From Megasphaera cerevisiae DSM 20462 (GTDB taxonomy: Bacteria; Bacillota; Negativicutes; Veillonellales; Megasphaeraceae): 64,000 bases of DNA. The position numbers were made by a program, and so were the translations under genes. Position 1 is the stretch's first letter. Each line of letters starts with the position of its first letter. The stretch is from positions 32,193 to 96,192 of the forward strand of contig NZ_LEKT01000005.1 of the NCBI RefSeq assembly GCF_001045675.1, in the 5' to 3' direction. The notes under the pieces are model-generated. The model searched no databases. It had not been told where the DNA came from and saw only the letters and a list, made by a program, of their open reading frames with translations. Below, one piece after another: positions 17,185 through 26,397 of this stretch.

Positions 17185-18525
17185 TTATACATGATGAAAT
17201 GCCGTGTGTTTCCATAAACGGTAGTTAAGAGCCGTTGCGTTGATGGCCAGACTGATGATTAAGCCGAGCCAATATCCATACGGGCCATAGGAAGTCATAT
17301 GAGCGAGCGCATAACCCATGGGGACGCTGATGAGCCAATAGGTGATGAACGCGACGTAGGTAATGATTTTGACATCTTTATAGCCTCGCAGCACGCCCTG
17401 GACAGGAGTACCCGCCGCATCAAAAAAGGTAAAAGCCATCGCATATAATAAAAAACATCGAATTGCCCCCAGTGCATGTACATCCGAGGTAAAAACAGCA
17501 CTGATAGGATCCAAAAAGATATAAGTCGCCGTAAAGGTGATGACTGCAATCGCAAATGCGGTTATTTGGCAAAGAATCGCATATTGACGAGCGGCTATAT
17601 AATTTTTGGCGCCCACCTCATAACCGACAATGATCGTCGCTGCCAGACTGACACTCCACGGAAAGGTGTACATTAACGTCGCATAACTGATGGCAGCTTG
17701 ATTGGTTGCCAGATAAAGTGTTCCGAATTCAGACATAAGAAGACTGACGATACTAAAGAGGCTCGTTTCACAAAATACAGCAATGAAAATAGGAATGCCC
17801 AGCCGCAGCTGGTGCAGGCAATGAATCCAGCTGACAGGCCGAAAAGTCGTCCATAAATGATAGGATCGAAACGGTTTTTTACATTGCAGAATAATGACAA
17901 AAATAAAAAAAGAAACCCATGAAGCAATCATGATCGCATATCCTGTGCCAACTCCGCCCATAGGCGCAATTCCCAAGCCGCCAAAAACTAAAAGCCGGAA
18001 TAAGCATAGTGTAATAATCAGATTCGTTATGAGAATTGCCATGGAGATATGAGTCAGGCCATGCGCGTCCACAACATAGCGCATCGTAGCCTGCATGAAA
18101 ATGGGGAGAATGCCGAAGGACAGCGCAATAAGATATTGTTTGGCAATCGCATATACGGCAGGTTCCAGATTCATTATATTTAGAAAAGGAATCAACAATG
18201 CGTAGCCGAGCGTCAAGGTGATAATTGTGAAAAATATAGAAATATACAATCCCTGCATGATCTGCGTGGGAATTCGTTTTGCTTTTTTGGCGCCGCGCAG
18301 CTGGGCAATAATGGGAGAAATTCCAAAAAAAATCCCGCATACACCGGCAAAAACCGGATACCAGATATTAACAGCAACAGCCACACCTGCTAAGTCGACG
18401 GTACCGGCCTGTCCGCTGAAAATACTGCTGAATACACTGGTTCCGACTTGTGCTATTTGAGTCAGCAGAAGAGGAGCAAACAGAATAAGAAAATGCCTGA
18501 GTTGATATAACTGGGGGAAATGCAT
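17185..18525 (-). CDS. MATE family efflux transporter
   Basis: This 446-residue membrane protein has two repeated six-helix halves. The first reads PLLLTQIAQVGTSVFSSIFSGQAGTVDLAGVAVA, compressed here, with the family hallmark of Gln-Ala-Gly after helix 1; the second half starts RLGIPIFIAVFCETSLFS. MATE proteins export cationic drugs or metabolites using Na+ or H+. It lies between the aminopeptidase and rpsT on the same strand, with only a terminator separating it from rpsT. Confidence 0.92.
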   Translation of the reverse strand: MHFPQLYQLRHFLILFAPLLLTQIAQVGTSVFSSIFSGQAGTVDLAGVAVAVNIWYPVFAGVCGIFFGISPIIAQLRGAKKAKRIPTQIMQGLYISIFFTIITLTLGYALLIPFLNIMNLEPAVYAIAKQYLIALSFGILPIFMQATMRYVVDAHGLTHISMAILITNLIITLCLFRLLVFGGLGIAPMGGVGTGYAIMIASWVSFFIFVIILQCKKPFRSYHLWTTFRPVSWIHCLHQLRLGIPIFIAVFCETSLFSIVSLLMSEFGTLYLATNQAAISYATLMYTFPWSVSLAATIIVGYEVGAKNYIAARQYAILCQITAFAIAVITFTATYIFLDPISAVFTSDVHALGAIRCFLLYAMAFTFFDAAGTPVQGVLRGYKDVKIITYVAFITYWLISVPMGYALAHMTSYGPYGYWLGLIISLAINATALNYRLWKHTAFHHV

Positions 18526-18549
18526 ACAGCCTCCTTTTTAATACGAAAA

Positions 18550-18574
18550 CAAGCCCCGTTAAAAGCGGGGCTTG
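18550..18574 (-). terminator. Rho-independent terminator of rpsT
   Basis: CAAGCCCCG (18550-18558) and CGGGGCTTG (18566-18574) pair across a 7-base loop; reading the minus strand, TTTTCG follows. It is 14 bases past the rpsT stop. Confidence 0.85.
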
Positions 18575-18587
18575 GTCGGCATTTAGA

Positions 18588-18854
18588 TTATTTTTCCAAG
18601 GCATTGACTTTAGCAGCCAAGCGGGATTTTTTGCGAGCAGCACTATTTTTATGAATAACGCCCTTTTGAGCGGCAGTATCGATTACACTGCTGGCTTTAT
18701 CAAATGCTTTTTTAACAGCTTCAGCGTCACCGGCTGTGATTGCTTCTGTTGTACGGCGAATCGCGGTATGTACGGAAGATTTTACTTTGGAATTGGCTTC
18801 GTGACGAGCTGCGTCTTTGACCATCGTTTTGATATTTGATTTAATTTGCGGCAA
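18588..18854 (-). CDS. rpsT: 30S ribosomal protein S20
   Basis: The 88-residue protein reads MPQIKSNIKTMVKDAARHEA from a TTG start at 18854, with GGGAGGTG six bases upstream; the GTG nine bases further 5' lies inside that SD, so TTG is the start. The alanine- and lysine-rich helical sequence ending NSAARKKSRLAAKVNAL is the S20 signature. S20 binds 16S rRNA in the 30S body. A poor start codon is a known feature of rpsT and is linked to autogenous control in E. coli. Confidence 0.96.
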   Translation of the reverse strand: MPQIKSNIKTMVKDAARHEANSKVKSSVHTAIRRTTEAITAGDAEAVKKAFDKASSVIDTAAQKGVIHKNSAARKKSRLAAKVNALEK

Positions 18855-18929
18855 TTGGTTCACCTCCCTAAATTACAAGAACACTAATAAATATTTTATC
18901 ATAGGACACGTGAAAAATCAATAGATAAA

Positions 18930-19895
18930 TTAAGCCTTGCCAGCAGAACCGAGTACATATTCGATTTTGTGTGCGACAATGTCATGAACGCACTGCCGTC
19001 CGTCCGTCAAATACTGGCGCGGGTCAAAATGATCTGGATGAGCGAACAGATGCTGGCGTACACCGGCTGTCAAGCCAAGCCGCAAATCGGAATCAATATT
19101 GATTTTGCATACGGACATAGAGGCTGCTTTGCGGAGCTGATCTTCAGGAATACCAATCGCATCGGCTAATTTACCGCCGTTGGCATTGATAATTTTTACG
19201 TATTCGGGAACAACGGAAGAGGCGCCGTGCAGTACGATCGGGAACATGGGAAGTCGTTTGGAAACTTCTTCTAAAATGTCAAAGCGGAGTGTGGGGGGAA
19301 CCAGCACGCCCTGTTTGTTGCGGGTACATTGTGCTGGCGTGAATTTGTAAGCACCATGACTTGTCCCGATAGCGATAGCCAACGAATCGACACCGGTACG
19401 GCCAACAAATTCTTCCACTTCTTCCGGACGGGTATAGGAGGCTTCGTGTGCGGCCACCTTGACATCGTCTTCAATACCGGCCAGCTGGCCTAATTCACCT
19501 TCTACGACAACGCCGTGCGCGTGAGCATATTCGACGACTTTTTTTGTCAGGGCGATATTATCTTCAAAGGAATGTTTGGAGCCGTCTATCATAACGGATG
19601 TAAAGCCATCGTCAATGCAATCTTTGCAGGTTTCAAAATCTGCGCCATGGTCAAGATGCAGCGCAACGGGAAGATCGTGTACTTCCAAGGCAGCTTCCAG
19701 AAGATGCTTCAAGTAGGCTGGTTTGGCGTATTTTCTGGCACCGGCTGAAGCCTGAAGAATAATAGGGGAGTTCAGCTCGGCTGCTGCCTCCGTTACGCCC
19801 TGAACAATTTCCATGTTGTTAATGTTGAAAGCGCCGATAGCGTATTTTCCTTCATACGCTTTTTTAAACATTTCTGTAGTTCCAATTAATGGCAT
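18930..19895 (-). CDS. fba: Class II fructose-bisphosphate aldolase
   Basis: The 321-residue protein is a zinc-dependent aldolase of the FbaA/GatY type. It shows GAFNINNMEIVQG, the zinc-binding VALHLDHGADF, the GELGQLAGIEDD loop, SLAIAIGTSHG, and the phosphate-binding LHGASS and NIDSDLR. It splits fructose 1,6-bisphosphate into dihydroxyacetone phosphate and glyceraldehyde 3-phosphate in glycolysis and gluconeogenesis. It is preceded by AGGAGGAAT and lies alone on the minus strand between rluA and rpsT. Confidence 0.95.
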   Translation of the reverse strand: MPLIGTTEMFKKAYEGKYAIGAFNINNMEIVQGVTEAAAELNSPIILQASAGARKYAKPAYLKHLLEAALEVHDLPVALHLDHGADFETCKDCIDDGFTSVMIDGSKHSFEDNIALTKKVVEYAHAHGVVVEGELGQLAGIEDDVKVAAHEASYTRPEEVEEFVGRTGVDSLAIAIGTSHGAYKFTPAQCTRNKQGVLVPPTLRFDILEEVSKRLPMFPIVLHGASSVVPEYVKIINANGGKLADAIGIPEDQLRKAASMSVCKINIDSDLRLGLTAGVRQHLFAHPDHFDPRQYLTDGRQCVHDIVAHKIEYVLGSAGKA

Positions 19896-19923
19896 TTGAC
19901 ATTCCTCCTAATAATTATTGAAA

Positions 19924-20811
19924 TTATAGAGTTAGTATATAATTCCATCCGGCCTGCCGGACAAGAGCTGCCATGTCAGCAGGTAAATGGGAATTAATCG
20001 TAATAAACTGATGAGTCATGGGATGTATAAACTGCACGCAATACGCATGTAAGGCTTGACGATTCATCAGAAGTCGTGAGCCTCCGTATAAATCATCTCC
20101 TACCAACGGATAGCCTAAATAACTGGCGTGTACCCGGATTTGATGTGTTCTGCCTGTATGCAGGCAAACCTGAACCAGACTGTATGATGCGCCGGCTGCA
20201 AGACAGGTAAAATCAGACCATGCGGCCTTTCCCGTCAGCAAAACCTGACGTTTAATAATACTGTCAGGACAGCGTCCAATAGGAAAATGGACAGAAACCG
20301 AGGGGCTGGGAAATCGGCCCTCGGTGCAGGCGAGATATAATCGCTTGTATCCGTAATCGTTTTTATCAAAAGAAGATTGGATTTGCGGTTCTTTAGCGAT
20401 CATGCACAACCCTGACGTATTTCTGTCCAGTCGGTGCATCGGATGATAGGAACAGTGCTGTCCCGTTTGCTGGTAATAGTAAGCAACACCGTTGGCAAGT
20501 GTGCCGTCGTGTGCGCCGGAAGTGGGATGCATGAGCAGTCCTGCCGGTTTGTCGATGACCAAAAGATAGTCATCCTCATAAGCAATTGAAAAATCAATCG
20601 GTTCAGGAGTAAAAGAATTTTTTTCAGGAAGTTCGACTCGGAGGACATCCCCGGTCTGAACAAAATCTCTTGTCGATGCCGGCCGGCCGTTGATTGTACA
20701 CTGCCCGGCATGTTTGATGCGGCGGCGCAGTGAAGATGAAACACCGAAATGACGTAAGGCTCCAAGAAAGGAGGTCGGTTTAGTAATGAATCCAACTGTA
20801 AAATGAATCAT
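19924..20811 (-). CDS. RluA/RluD family pseudouridine synthase
   Basis: The 295-residue protein has an N-terminal S4-like RNA-binding segment (residues 15-75, SLRRRIKHAGQCTINGRPAS) and the catalytic domain with VIDKPAGLLMHPT and HRLDRNTSGLCMIAK, in which the Asp of HRLD is the nucleophile, plus LHTGRTHQIRVH. It converts uridine to pseudouridine in 23S rRNA or tRNA; the exact site is not evident. The fba gene follows on the same strand, 28 bases away. Confidence 0.92.
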   Translation of the reverse strand: MIHFTVGFITKPTSFLGALRHFGVSSSLRRRIKHAGQCTINGRPASTRDFVQTGDVLRVELPEKNSFTPEPIDFSIAYEDDYLLVIDKPAGLLMHPTSGAHDGTLANGVAYYYQQTGQHCSYHPMHRLDRNTSGLCMIAKEPQIQSSFDKNDYGYKRLYLACTEGRFPSPSVSVHFPIGRCPDSIIKRQVLLTGKAAWSDFTCLAAGASYSLVQVCLHTGRTHQIRVHASYLGYPLVGDDLYGGSRLLMNRQALHAYCVQFIHPMTHQFITINSHLPADMAALVRQAGWNYILTL

Positions 20812-21144
20812 TTATATATCCTTTATCATTATTCTATACCTTATTATACATAACAGATACAAATAAATCCATATATTTTTCTGCCTACGTGGGCTGTTTT
20901 TCAGCCCATGACTGATCAAAGAGCCATATGCCGCAATAAAGTCATAGAACAGAAAAAATAAAAGGTAGTTGACGGGATACTATTGAATATATTATTATAA
21001 AAGTCGTTATGTATATTTGAAAGAGTACAGCATATATACGTGAATATCATGGCCATATTGCTATATCAGTTGTGCCATAAAAGAAGGAATTTGAAGGGTA
21101 TATAGAGAATATTATAATCGTCAAGTAATTTTAGAATACAGGTG
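20812..21144. other. Divergent intergenic region upstream of dnaG
   Basis: About 330 bases without a gene. A short hairpin TGGGCTG/CAGCCCA sits near 20890-20908, without a T tract. A possible plus-strand promoter is TTGACG at 20969-20974 with TATTAT 18 bases further; it is weakly supported. Confidence 0.45.
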
Positions 21145-22944
21145 ATGGGCGTGAAGAGGTTTTCCAATGAATTTATTGAAGAGGTGCGTCAGGCCAATGA
21201 CATTGTCAGTGTCATATCGGAGTATGTTGTTCTAAAACGGCGGGGACGCAATTTTTGGGCCTGCTGCCCTTTTCATAATGAAAAAACCGCTTCCTTTAGT
21301 GTTGCTGCAGATAAAGGCTTTTTTTATTGCTTTGGCTGTCATGCATCGGGAGATGTCTTTAAATTCATTATGCTGAAGGAAAATATTTCTTTTGCAGATG
21401 CAGTGGCACGTTTGGCAGAACGAGCGCATATTGTCCTTCCGGTGATGGAAAAATCTGCTCGGGAAATAGAGCAGGAGCGTTTGACGCAGCATCTTTATGA
21501 AATTAATGAAATGGCTGGAAATTTCTTTCATAATTGTCTGGTACAAACCCGTTATGGGGCATCGGGACTTGACTATTTTCACCGCCGGTATGTTACAGAT
21601 GAAACTATACGGGAGTTTAAACTTGGGTTTGCTCCCAATGAATGGAATAAACTGACCGATGCGTTTATTAAAAAGGGTATCTCCGGCCGTGATTTGGTTA
21701 CACTGGGTCTGGCTAAGGAGAAAAATGGACGCTTTTATGATGCCTTCCGGGGGCGGGTGATGTTTCCTATTCGCGACGGACGGAGTCGGATTATCGGATT
21801 TGGCGGTCGAGTACTGGATGATAGTAAGCCCAAATACCTGAATTCGCCGGATACTCCTATATTTAATAAGCGGCGAATTTTATTTGCCATGGATTTGGCT
21901 CATAAAGCGATGTACGAGGAAGGCCGGGCAATTCTTGTCGAAGGGTATATGGACGTCGTATCCGCTCATAATAAAGGTGTCCGCAATGTAGTGGCCTCAC
22001 TGGGAACTGCCTTTACGCCGGAACAGGCCAGGCTTGTACAGCGTCAGGCCAAAGAGTTAGTCTTGGCATACGATATGGATGGAGCGGGACGCCAGGCAAC
22101 ACTGCGGGCGATGGAAATCGTGCGCGGTATGGGTCTCAAAGTTCGTGTCGTGTCTCTGCCGCAGGGGAAGGATCCGGATGAATATATTAATAGTGCCGGA
22201 CCCGAAAAATTTCGCGAGGCCGTTAGCGCGGCCCCCCATGTTTTGGATTATATGCTGCAGACAGCCATGAGCCAGTATGATAGTACGACTTTGGAGGGAA
22301 AATCATCCGTTACGGCAACGGTTTTGCCCGTGTTGGCAGCTGTAGATAATCGTGTGGTTCTGGAAGCTTTTTTGAAGAAAATGGCACAGAATCTGCAGAT
22401 TGATGAGAATGCCGTTCGCAGCGAATTCAATAAATATGTGGATAAGCACCCAGAATCAGGACAGCAGCAGGTGGTAATTTCCACCGCTGTTTCTCATGAA
22501 AACGCGGCAGCGCGGGGCAGTGGGTCTATGGCGGTAGCAGAAGAAAATATTTTAAGATTTATCTTGGAAAAACCTGCATCCTGCGGGCGTATCCAGCAGA
22601 AAATTGATGTTGCATTTTTTATGGATGAAAGGCGGCGCAGAATATATCAGGTCATATTGGATATGTATACACACCACGGGATGTACACGAAAGCTGACAT
22701 CCAGGAAAATTTAACTCCCGGGGAGGCCGAAGAAATAGCAAGAATTATGGTTTTGCAGGATGTCCCAATGGATGAAACGGTTTTGATGGATTATGTCAAG
22801 CGTTTCCGACTGGCTGAACTGCAAAAACAGTATTTAGAACACAGCAAGCGGGCTGCCGAATACAGCCGGAAAAATGATCCGCAGGTCATTGAAGAGCTGG
22901 CAGCATGCAAAAAAATAAACGAAGAAATGAAGCAATGGTCTTAG
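21145..22944 (+). CDS. dnaG: DNA primase DnaG
   Basis: The roughly 599-residue protein has the CHC2 zinc domain (Cys41-x2-His44 and Cys62-x2-Cys65 in CPFHNEKTASFSV and YCFGCHASGD), the primase N-terminal core, the TOPRIM domain with LVEGYMDVV and YDMDGAGRQA, and a C-terminal helicase-binding region. It synthesises RNA primers at the replication fork. Start choice is uncertain: GTG 21142, ATG 21145 and GTG 21151 are all in frame; AGGTGAT would best serve 21151. rpoD follows after 24 bases, the classic macromolecular-synthesis order. Confidence 0.95.
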   Translation: MGVKRFSNEFIEEVRQANDIVSVISEYVVLKRRGRNFWACCPFHNEKTASFSVAADKGFFYCFGCHASGDVFKFIMLKENISFADAVARLAERAHIVLPVMEKSAREIEQERLTQHLYEINEMAGNFFHNCLVQTRYGASGLDYFHRRYVTDETIREFKLGFAPNEWNKLTDAFIKKGISGRDLVTLGLAKEKNGRFYDAFRGRVMFPIRDGRSRIIGFGGRVLDDSKPKYLNSPDTPIFNKRRILFAMDLAHKAMYEEGRAILVEGYMDVVSAHNKGVRNVVASLGTAFTPEQARLVQRQAKELVLAYDMDGAGRQATLRAMEIVRGMGLKVRVVSLPQGKDPDEYINSAGPEKFREAVSAAPHVLDYMLQTAMSQYDSTTLEGKSSVTATVLPVLAAVDNRVVLEAFLKKMAQNLQIDENAVRSEFNKYVDKHPESGQQQVVISTAVSHENAAARGSGSMAVAEENILRFILEKPASCGRIQQKIDVAFFMDERRRRIYQVILDMYTHHGMYTKADIQENLTPGEAEEIARIMVLQDVPMDETVLMDYVKRFRLAELQKQYLEHSKRAAEYSRKNDPQVIEELAACKKINEEMKQWS

Positions 22945-22968
22945 GGAGCAGAAAGGAGCATGCACATC

Positions 22969-24237
22969 ATGGTGAAAAAAACGATGGACACGTTGGGGGA
23001 TACATTGGTAGCAAAAGAAAATAAAAGAAAAAATATAACAAAACGTACGGCGAAACACAAGGCGTCAAGGAAAAAGGAACCGGCAAAGCAGCTGTCTGAA
23101 AAAGAACGTCAGGAACTGGCTTTGCAGCATATCAAGCAGCTGCTTCAGACTGGACAGAAAAAGGGCAGTCTGACGTATGCGGAAATTATGAATGTCATGG
23201 AAGAGGATGAGCTGACGCCAGATCAGATAGACAAAATGTATGAAGTATTTGCTGATAAGGGAATTGATATTATCGGCGAAGAGGACAATGTCAATGATCA
23301 TGAGGAATTGGATGAAGAAGAAAGCGAAGAAGTACCTGATTTGCGTAATGTGGACTTGAGTGTACCGGAAGGAATCAATATAGATGATCCTGTGCGGATG
23401 TATTTGAAGGAAATAGGCAGGGTGCCGCTGTTATCTGCTGATGAAGAAATATCGTTGGCGAAAGCCATTGAACGAGGAAATGCAGAAGATGCGGTAGAAG
23501 ATGACATTACGGCGGGGGGGATTGCCAAGAAAAAACTGACGGATGCGAATCTGCGTCTTGTTGTCAGTATTGCCAAACGTTACGTCGGTCGGGGCATGCT
23601 CTTTCTGGATCTGATTCAAGAAGGCAATCTAGGTCTTTTAAAGGCAGTAGACAAGTTTGACTACACTAAAGGATATAAATTTAGCACGTATGCTACGTGG
23701 TGGATTCGGCAGGCCATTACCCGCGCTATTGCGGATCAGGCTCGTACCATTCGCATCCCGGTGCATATGGTTGAAACAATCAACAAGCTTATCCGGATTT
23801 CCCGCCAGCTGCTGCAGGATAAAGGACGGGAACCACTGCCGGAAGAAATTGCCGAAAAGATGGATATTCCTGTCGAACGAGTTCGGGAAATTATGAAAAT
23901 CGCACAAGAGCCGGTATCTTTGGAAACCCCAATCGGTGAAGAAGAAGACTCTCATTTAGGTGACTTTATTGAAGATCAGGAAGCCATTGCGCCGGATGAT
24001 GCGGCTTCTTTTATTCTGCTGAAAGAGCAGATAGAAGATGTATTTTCCTGTTTGACTGACAGAGAACGAAAGGTCCTCTACTTGCGATTTGGTTTAAAAG
24101 ATGGCCGTCCCCGTACGTTGGAAGAAGTGGGACAGCATTTTAACGTTACCCGTGAACGCATTCGTCAAATTGAAGGAAAAGCGTTGAGTAAGCTGCGCAA
24201 TTGGGGAAAACGGGAAAAAATTAAAGATTTTCTCTGA
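22969..24237 (+). CDS. rpoD: Primary sigma factor RpoD (SigA)
   Basis: The 422-residue protein contains region 1.1, region 1.2 ([16 protein letters not shown]), region 2 with [21 protein letters not shown] and the -10 reading helix [16 protein letters not shown], region 3, and the region 4.2 helix-turn-helix [23 protein letters not shown] 22969 is ten bases from AAAGGAG; ATG 22960 is in frame but only one base from it. The near-consensus TTGACA/TATAAT promoters found in this window fit this sigma factor. Confidence 0.96.
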   Translation: MVKKTMDTLGDTLVAKENKRKNITKRTAKHKASRKKEPAKQLSEKERQELALQHIKQLLQTGQKKGSLTYAEIMNVMEEDELTPDQIDKMYEVFADKGIDIIGEEDNVNDHEELDEEESEEVPDLRNVDLSVPEGINIDDPVRMYLKEIGRVPLLSADEEISLAKAIERGNAEDAVEDDITAGGIAKKKLTDANLRLVVSIAKRYVGRGMLFLDLIQEGNLGLLKAVDKFDYTKGYKFSTYATWWIRQAITRAIADQARTIRIPVHMVETINKLIRISRQLLQDKGREPLPEEIAEKMDIPVERVREIMKIAQEPVSLETPIGEEEDSHLGDFIEDQEAIAPDDAASFILLKEQIEDVFSCLTDRERKVLYLRFGLKDGRPRTLEEVGQHFNVTRERIRQIEGKALSKLRNWGKREKIKDFL

Positions 24238-24247
24238 TAATTAGGCC

Positions 24248-24276
24248 TTGACTGATACAAGAGATTTGCGTATAAT
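24248..24276 (+). promoter_or_regulatory. Near-consensus promoter for the tRNA gene
   Basis: TTGACT (24248-24253), a 17-base spacer, then TATAAT (24271-24276), placing the start near 24283, about 30 bases before the mature tRNA. Confidence 0.75.
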
Positions 24277-24278
24277 AG

Positions 24279-24312
24279 GCAGGTAGGGTTTCTCAGGCCT
24301 TACCTGCTTTTT
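24279..24312 (+). terminator. Probable rpoD terminator just before the tRNA
   Basis: GCAGGTA (24279-24285) pairs with TACCTGC (24301-24307), with further GGG/CCT pairing inside, followed by five T that end one base before the tRNA. A transcript starting near 24283 would lack part of the left arm, so this hairpin would stop rpoD read-through but not the tRNA's own transcript. Confidence 0.6.
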
Positions 24313-24387
24313 GGGCCTATAGCTCAGTGGTAGAGCCACCGGCTCATAACCGGTTGGTCCTAGGTTCGAATCCTAGTAGGCCCACCA
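24313..24387 (+). tRNA. tRNA with CAT anticodon (Met elongator or lysidine-type Ile)
   Basis: The cloverleaf folds cleanly: acceptor GGGCCTA with TAGGCCC, D arm AGCTCAGTGGTAGAGC, anticodon stem CCGG(C)/(A)CCGG around CTCATAA, T arm CTAGGTTCGAATCCTAG, and an encoded CCA end. The anticodon is CAT. Whether it is Met or Ile2 (CAT modified by TilS) cannot be settled from the anticodon alone; it is not the initiator, since G1:C72 pairs. Confidence 0.93.
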
Positions 24388-24794
24388 CATCGTACTCATC
24401 CGAACCAGGCAATCTTAGTCGTACAGGAGTTGCTGGTGGCGGTAAAGATTCGTGGTACTTATGTTGAATTTCGATATAATCTGCGAAGATAATAATACGG
24501 CGAATGAAAGTTTGAAATATATCAATCTTTCGTTCGCTGTATTTTTTATTTGGAGACGAATTGGCAAGCTAAGTGTAATAACTATTGAATAATATGCTCG
24601 TACTAAACACATATTCTCGCCTGCTTTATGACAGACACATTCTGGCGCTCTATTAAGCTTGCGTATTTATGACCAGCTTCCAGCTCGGTTTATTACAAAA
24701 ACTTCACAGTTCTGTCACACCTGGTATCAGTGTATTGTCCTCTCTGTTTTTTATGATATACTATAGGCATACCAAAAAAGAAAGGGTGGTAACA
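24388..24794. other. Intergenic region between the tRNA and the outer-membrane protein gene
   Basis: About 400 bases with no credible gene. It contains a terminator-like hairpin (24494-24547) and a promoter for the downstream gene: TTGTCC (24735-24740), a 16-base spacer and TATACT (24757-24762). Confidence 0.6.
24494..24547 (+). terminator. Rho-independent terminator
   Basis: AATACGGCGAATGAAAG pairs with CTTTCGTTCGCTGTATT (with two G-T pairs), followed by TTTTT. It probably ends the tRNA transcript. Confidence 0.7.
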
Positions 24795-25436
24795 ATGAAA
24801 AAGAAATTAGCATGTCTTATGACGATTTTTACCGTTGGTGCAGCTGGTGCGGCTTTTGCAGCACCGCAGACCGAATTTCAGAATGGAGAAGTTCAAATTG
24901 ATGCTGGCGCATTCAACGCCAAAGCGTCCATGAGTGATCATTCTGATGATACTAAATGGAATTTTACCGGTGGGGTAACCTACGGTGTCTCTGATAAGGT
25001 AGCTGTTCAGTATAACTATTCCGATTTGCAGACAAAAAGCAGCTATGGAGACGGAAACGCAACTAAAGGCAATCAGCAGGAAGTCAATGTGTTATATTCA
25101 GTCCGTCCTAACGTCGCTGTTTACGGCGGTTATAACCGCATTGACAATGATTTTGGCGGCGGATTCAGCAAAACAAACAACATCGCCCAAGTTGGCGTCA
25201 TTGCCAAAGCTCCCATTGCTCCCAAACTCGATGTCTATGGAAAAGTAGCGGTTGGCACAGAACAGACGACAATTTGGGAAGCCGGTCTTGGCTACAATGT
25301 GACAAAGGATTTAGATATTAATGCTGGCTATCGGTACATCAATACAAAGGCAGGCACGGATGGGGACGGGAATGACCATAATATTTCTTATAAAGGCTTT
25401 GTTGGCGGCCTGTCGTATCGTTTTGGCGGACTTTAA
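24795..25436 (+). CDS. Outer-membrane beta-barrel protein
   Basis: The 213-residue product starts at ATG 24795 behind AAAGGGTGG and has a signal peptide (MKKKLACLMTIFTVGAAG, cleavage near AFAA). The mature part is built of alternating amphipathic strands such as WNFTGGVTYGVSDKVAVQYNYS and DVYGKVAVGTEQTTIWEAGLGY (each shorter than the limit when split at turns), ending in GGLSYRFGGL. This is the size of a small eight- to ten-strand barrel. Function is unknown; it could be a porin or adhesin-like surface protein of the Negativicute outer membrane. Confidence 0.82.
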   Translation: MKKKLACLMTIFTVGAAGAAFAAPQTEFQNGEVQIDAGAFNAKASMSDHSDDTKWNFTGGVTYGVSDKVAVQYNYSDLQTKSSYGDGNATKGNQQEVNVLYSVRPNVAVYGGYNRIDNDFGGGFSKTNNIAQVGVIAKAPIAPKLDVYGKVAVGTEQTTIWEAGLGYNVTKDLDINAGYRYINTKAGTDGDGNDHNISYKGFVGGLSYRFGGL

Positions 25437-25490
25437 AACGATATAAAGCTATGGATATCTGCCAATAATGCGGCTGCAGAGAATTCGTAC

Positions 25491-25551
25491 AAACTCCCTT
25501 TTTGGACGGACAAGTGAAATCAACAACTTGTTGTCCGAAGGGAGTTTTTTT
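25491..25551 (+). terminator. Rho-independent terminator after the outer-membrane protein gene
   Basis: AAACTCCCTT and GGACGGACAAGT pair with ACTTGTTGTCC and AAGGGAGTTTTTTT across a short loop. Confidence 0.85.
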
Positions 25552-25707
25552 CATGAGAGACTGTCGGTATTTTTCTTGTGCAAGTATTGTACATACGCAG
25601 TAATCACGCTATAATATAACTTAAATTATAGAAATAAAGAGTGTATTTTTTAGCAGGTACACTGATGAAAATAGTAAGATATTTATGGATATGTCAGGAG
25701 TGGTGAA

Positions 25708-26397
25708 ATGAATTTGACAGGCCGTCTTGGTGCTGCAGCAGATCTTGTTCCGATAGGGAAATGCATTGCCGATATAGGTACTGATCATGGATATATACCC
25801 GTATATTTATGTGAATCCGGTATCTGTCCCCAGGCTGTGGCCGCCGATATTGCTGCAGGTCCCTTGCGGGCAGCTCAGGCGCATGTGCGTGCGGCAGGGC
25901 TGCAGAACCATATTGACTGCCGTCTCAGTGATGGCTTGCATTGTCTTTCCCCTTATGAAGTGGAGGGGGTAGTCATTTGTGGTATGGGAGGACCCTTGAT
26001 GCAGCGAATTCTTGAAGAAGCGGGATCGGTATGGAACAGTTTGCAATTTCTTGTTCTGCAGCCTATGAGCGGATGTGGTTCTGTGCGGCGTTTTTTATAT
26101 GAGTCAGGATGGCATATCGATGCAGAAGAGCTGGTACGGGAAGATGGCCGGCTTTATGAGGTCCTTCGGGCTGTACCAGGTCAAAGGGAGCTTCTGCCGC
26201 TGTGGATGTATGATGTAGGACCTGTCAATTGGGCAGAAAAAGCGGCATTATTATCTGATCTTATTGATAAGATCATTCGAAGAAAGCAGCATATTCTTGA
26301 AGGTTTGCGCCGGAGCCGCCGGAATATGACAATGCAAATACAGGTGCTGGAAGATGAAATTAAGTCTTGGGAGGAACGAAAATGGCAGTGCAGTTAA
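25708..26397 (+). CDS. trmK: tRNA (adenine-22 N1) methyltransferase TrmK
   Basis: The 229-residue protein has the SAM-binding ADIGTDHGYIPVYL, the VICGMGGPLMQRIL motif and LQPMSG, all typical of TrmK (YqfN), which makes m1A22 in tRNA. A C-terminal coiled coil (residues 180-225) is present as in the family. It overlaps the following nif3-like gene by 16 bases, the same pairing seen after rpoD in many Firmicutes. Confidence 0.92.
   Translation: MNLTGRLGAAADLVPIGKCIADIGTDHGYIPVYLCESGICPQAVAADIAAGPLRAAQAHVRAAGLQNHIDCRLSDGLHCLSPYEVEGVVICGMGGPLMQRILEEAGSVWNSLQFLVLQPMSGCGSVRRFLYESGWHIDAEELVREDGRLYEVLRAVPGQRELLPLWMYDVGPVNWAEKAALLSDLIDKIIRRKQHILEGLRRSRRNMTMQIQVLEDEIKSWEERKWQCS

Noticed and set aside
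20890..20908. Hairpin TGGGCTG/CAGCCCA as a terminator
   Set aside because: No T tract on either strand and no gene ends nearby.
24415..24612. 65-codon minus-strand frame
   Set aside because: It spans a terminator hairpin, lacks an SD and resembles no family.
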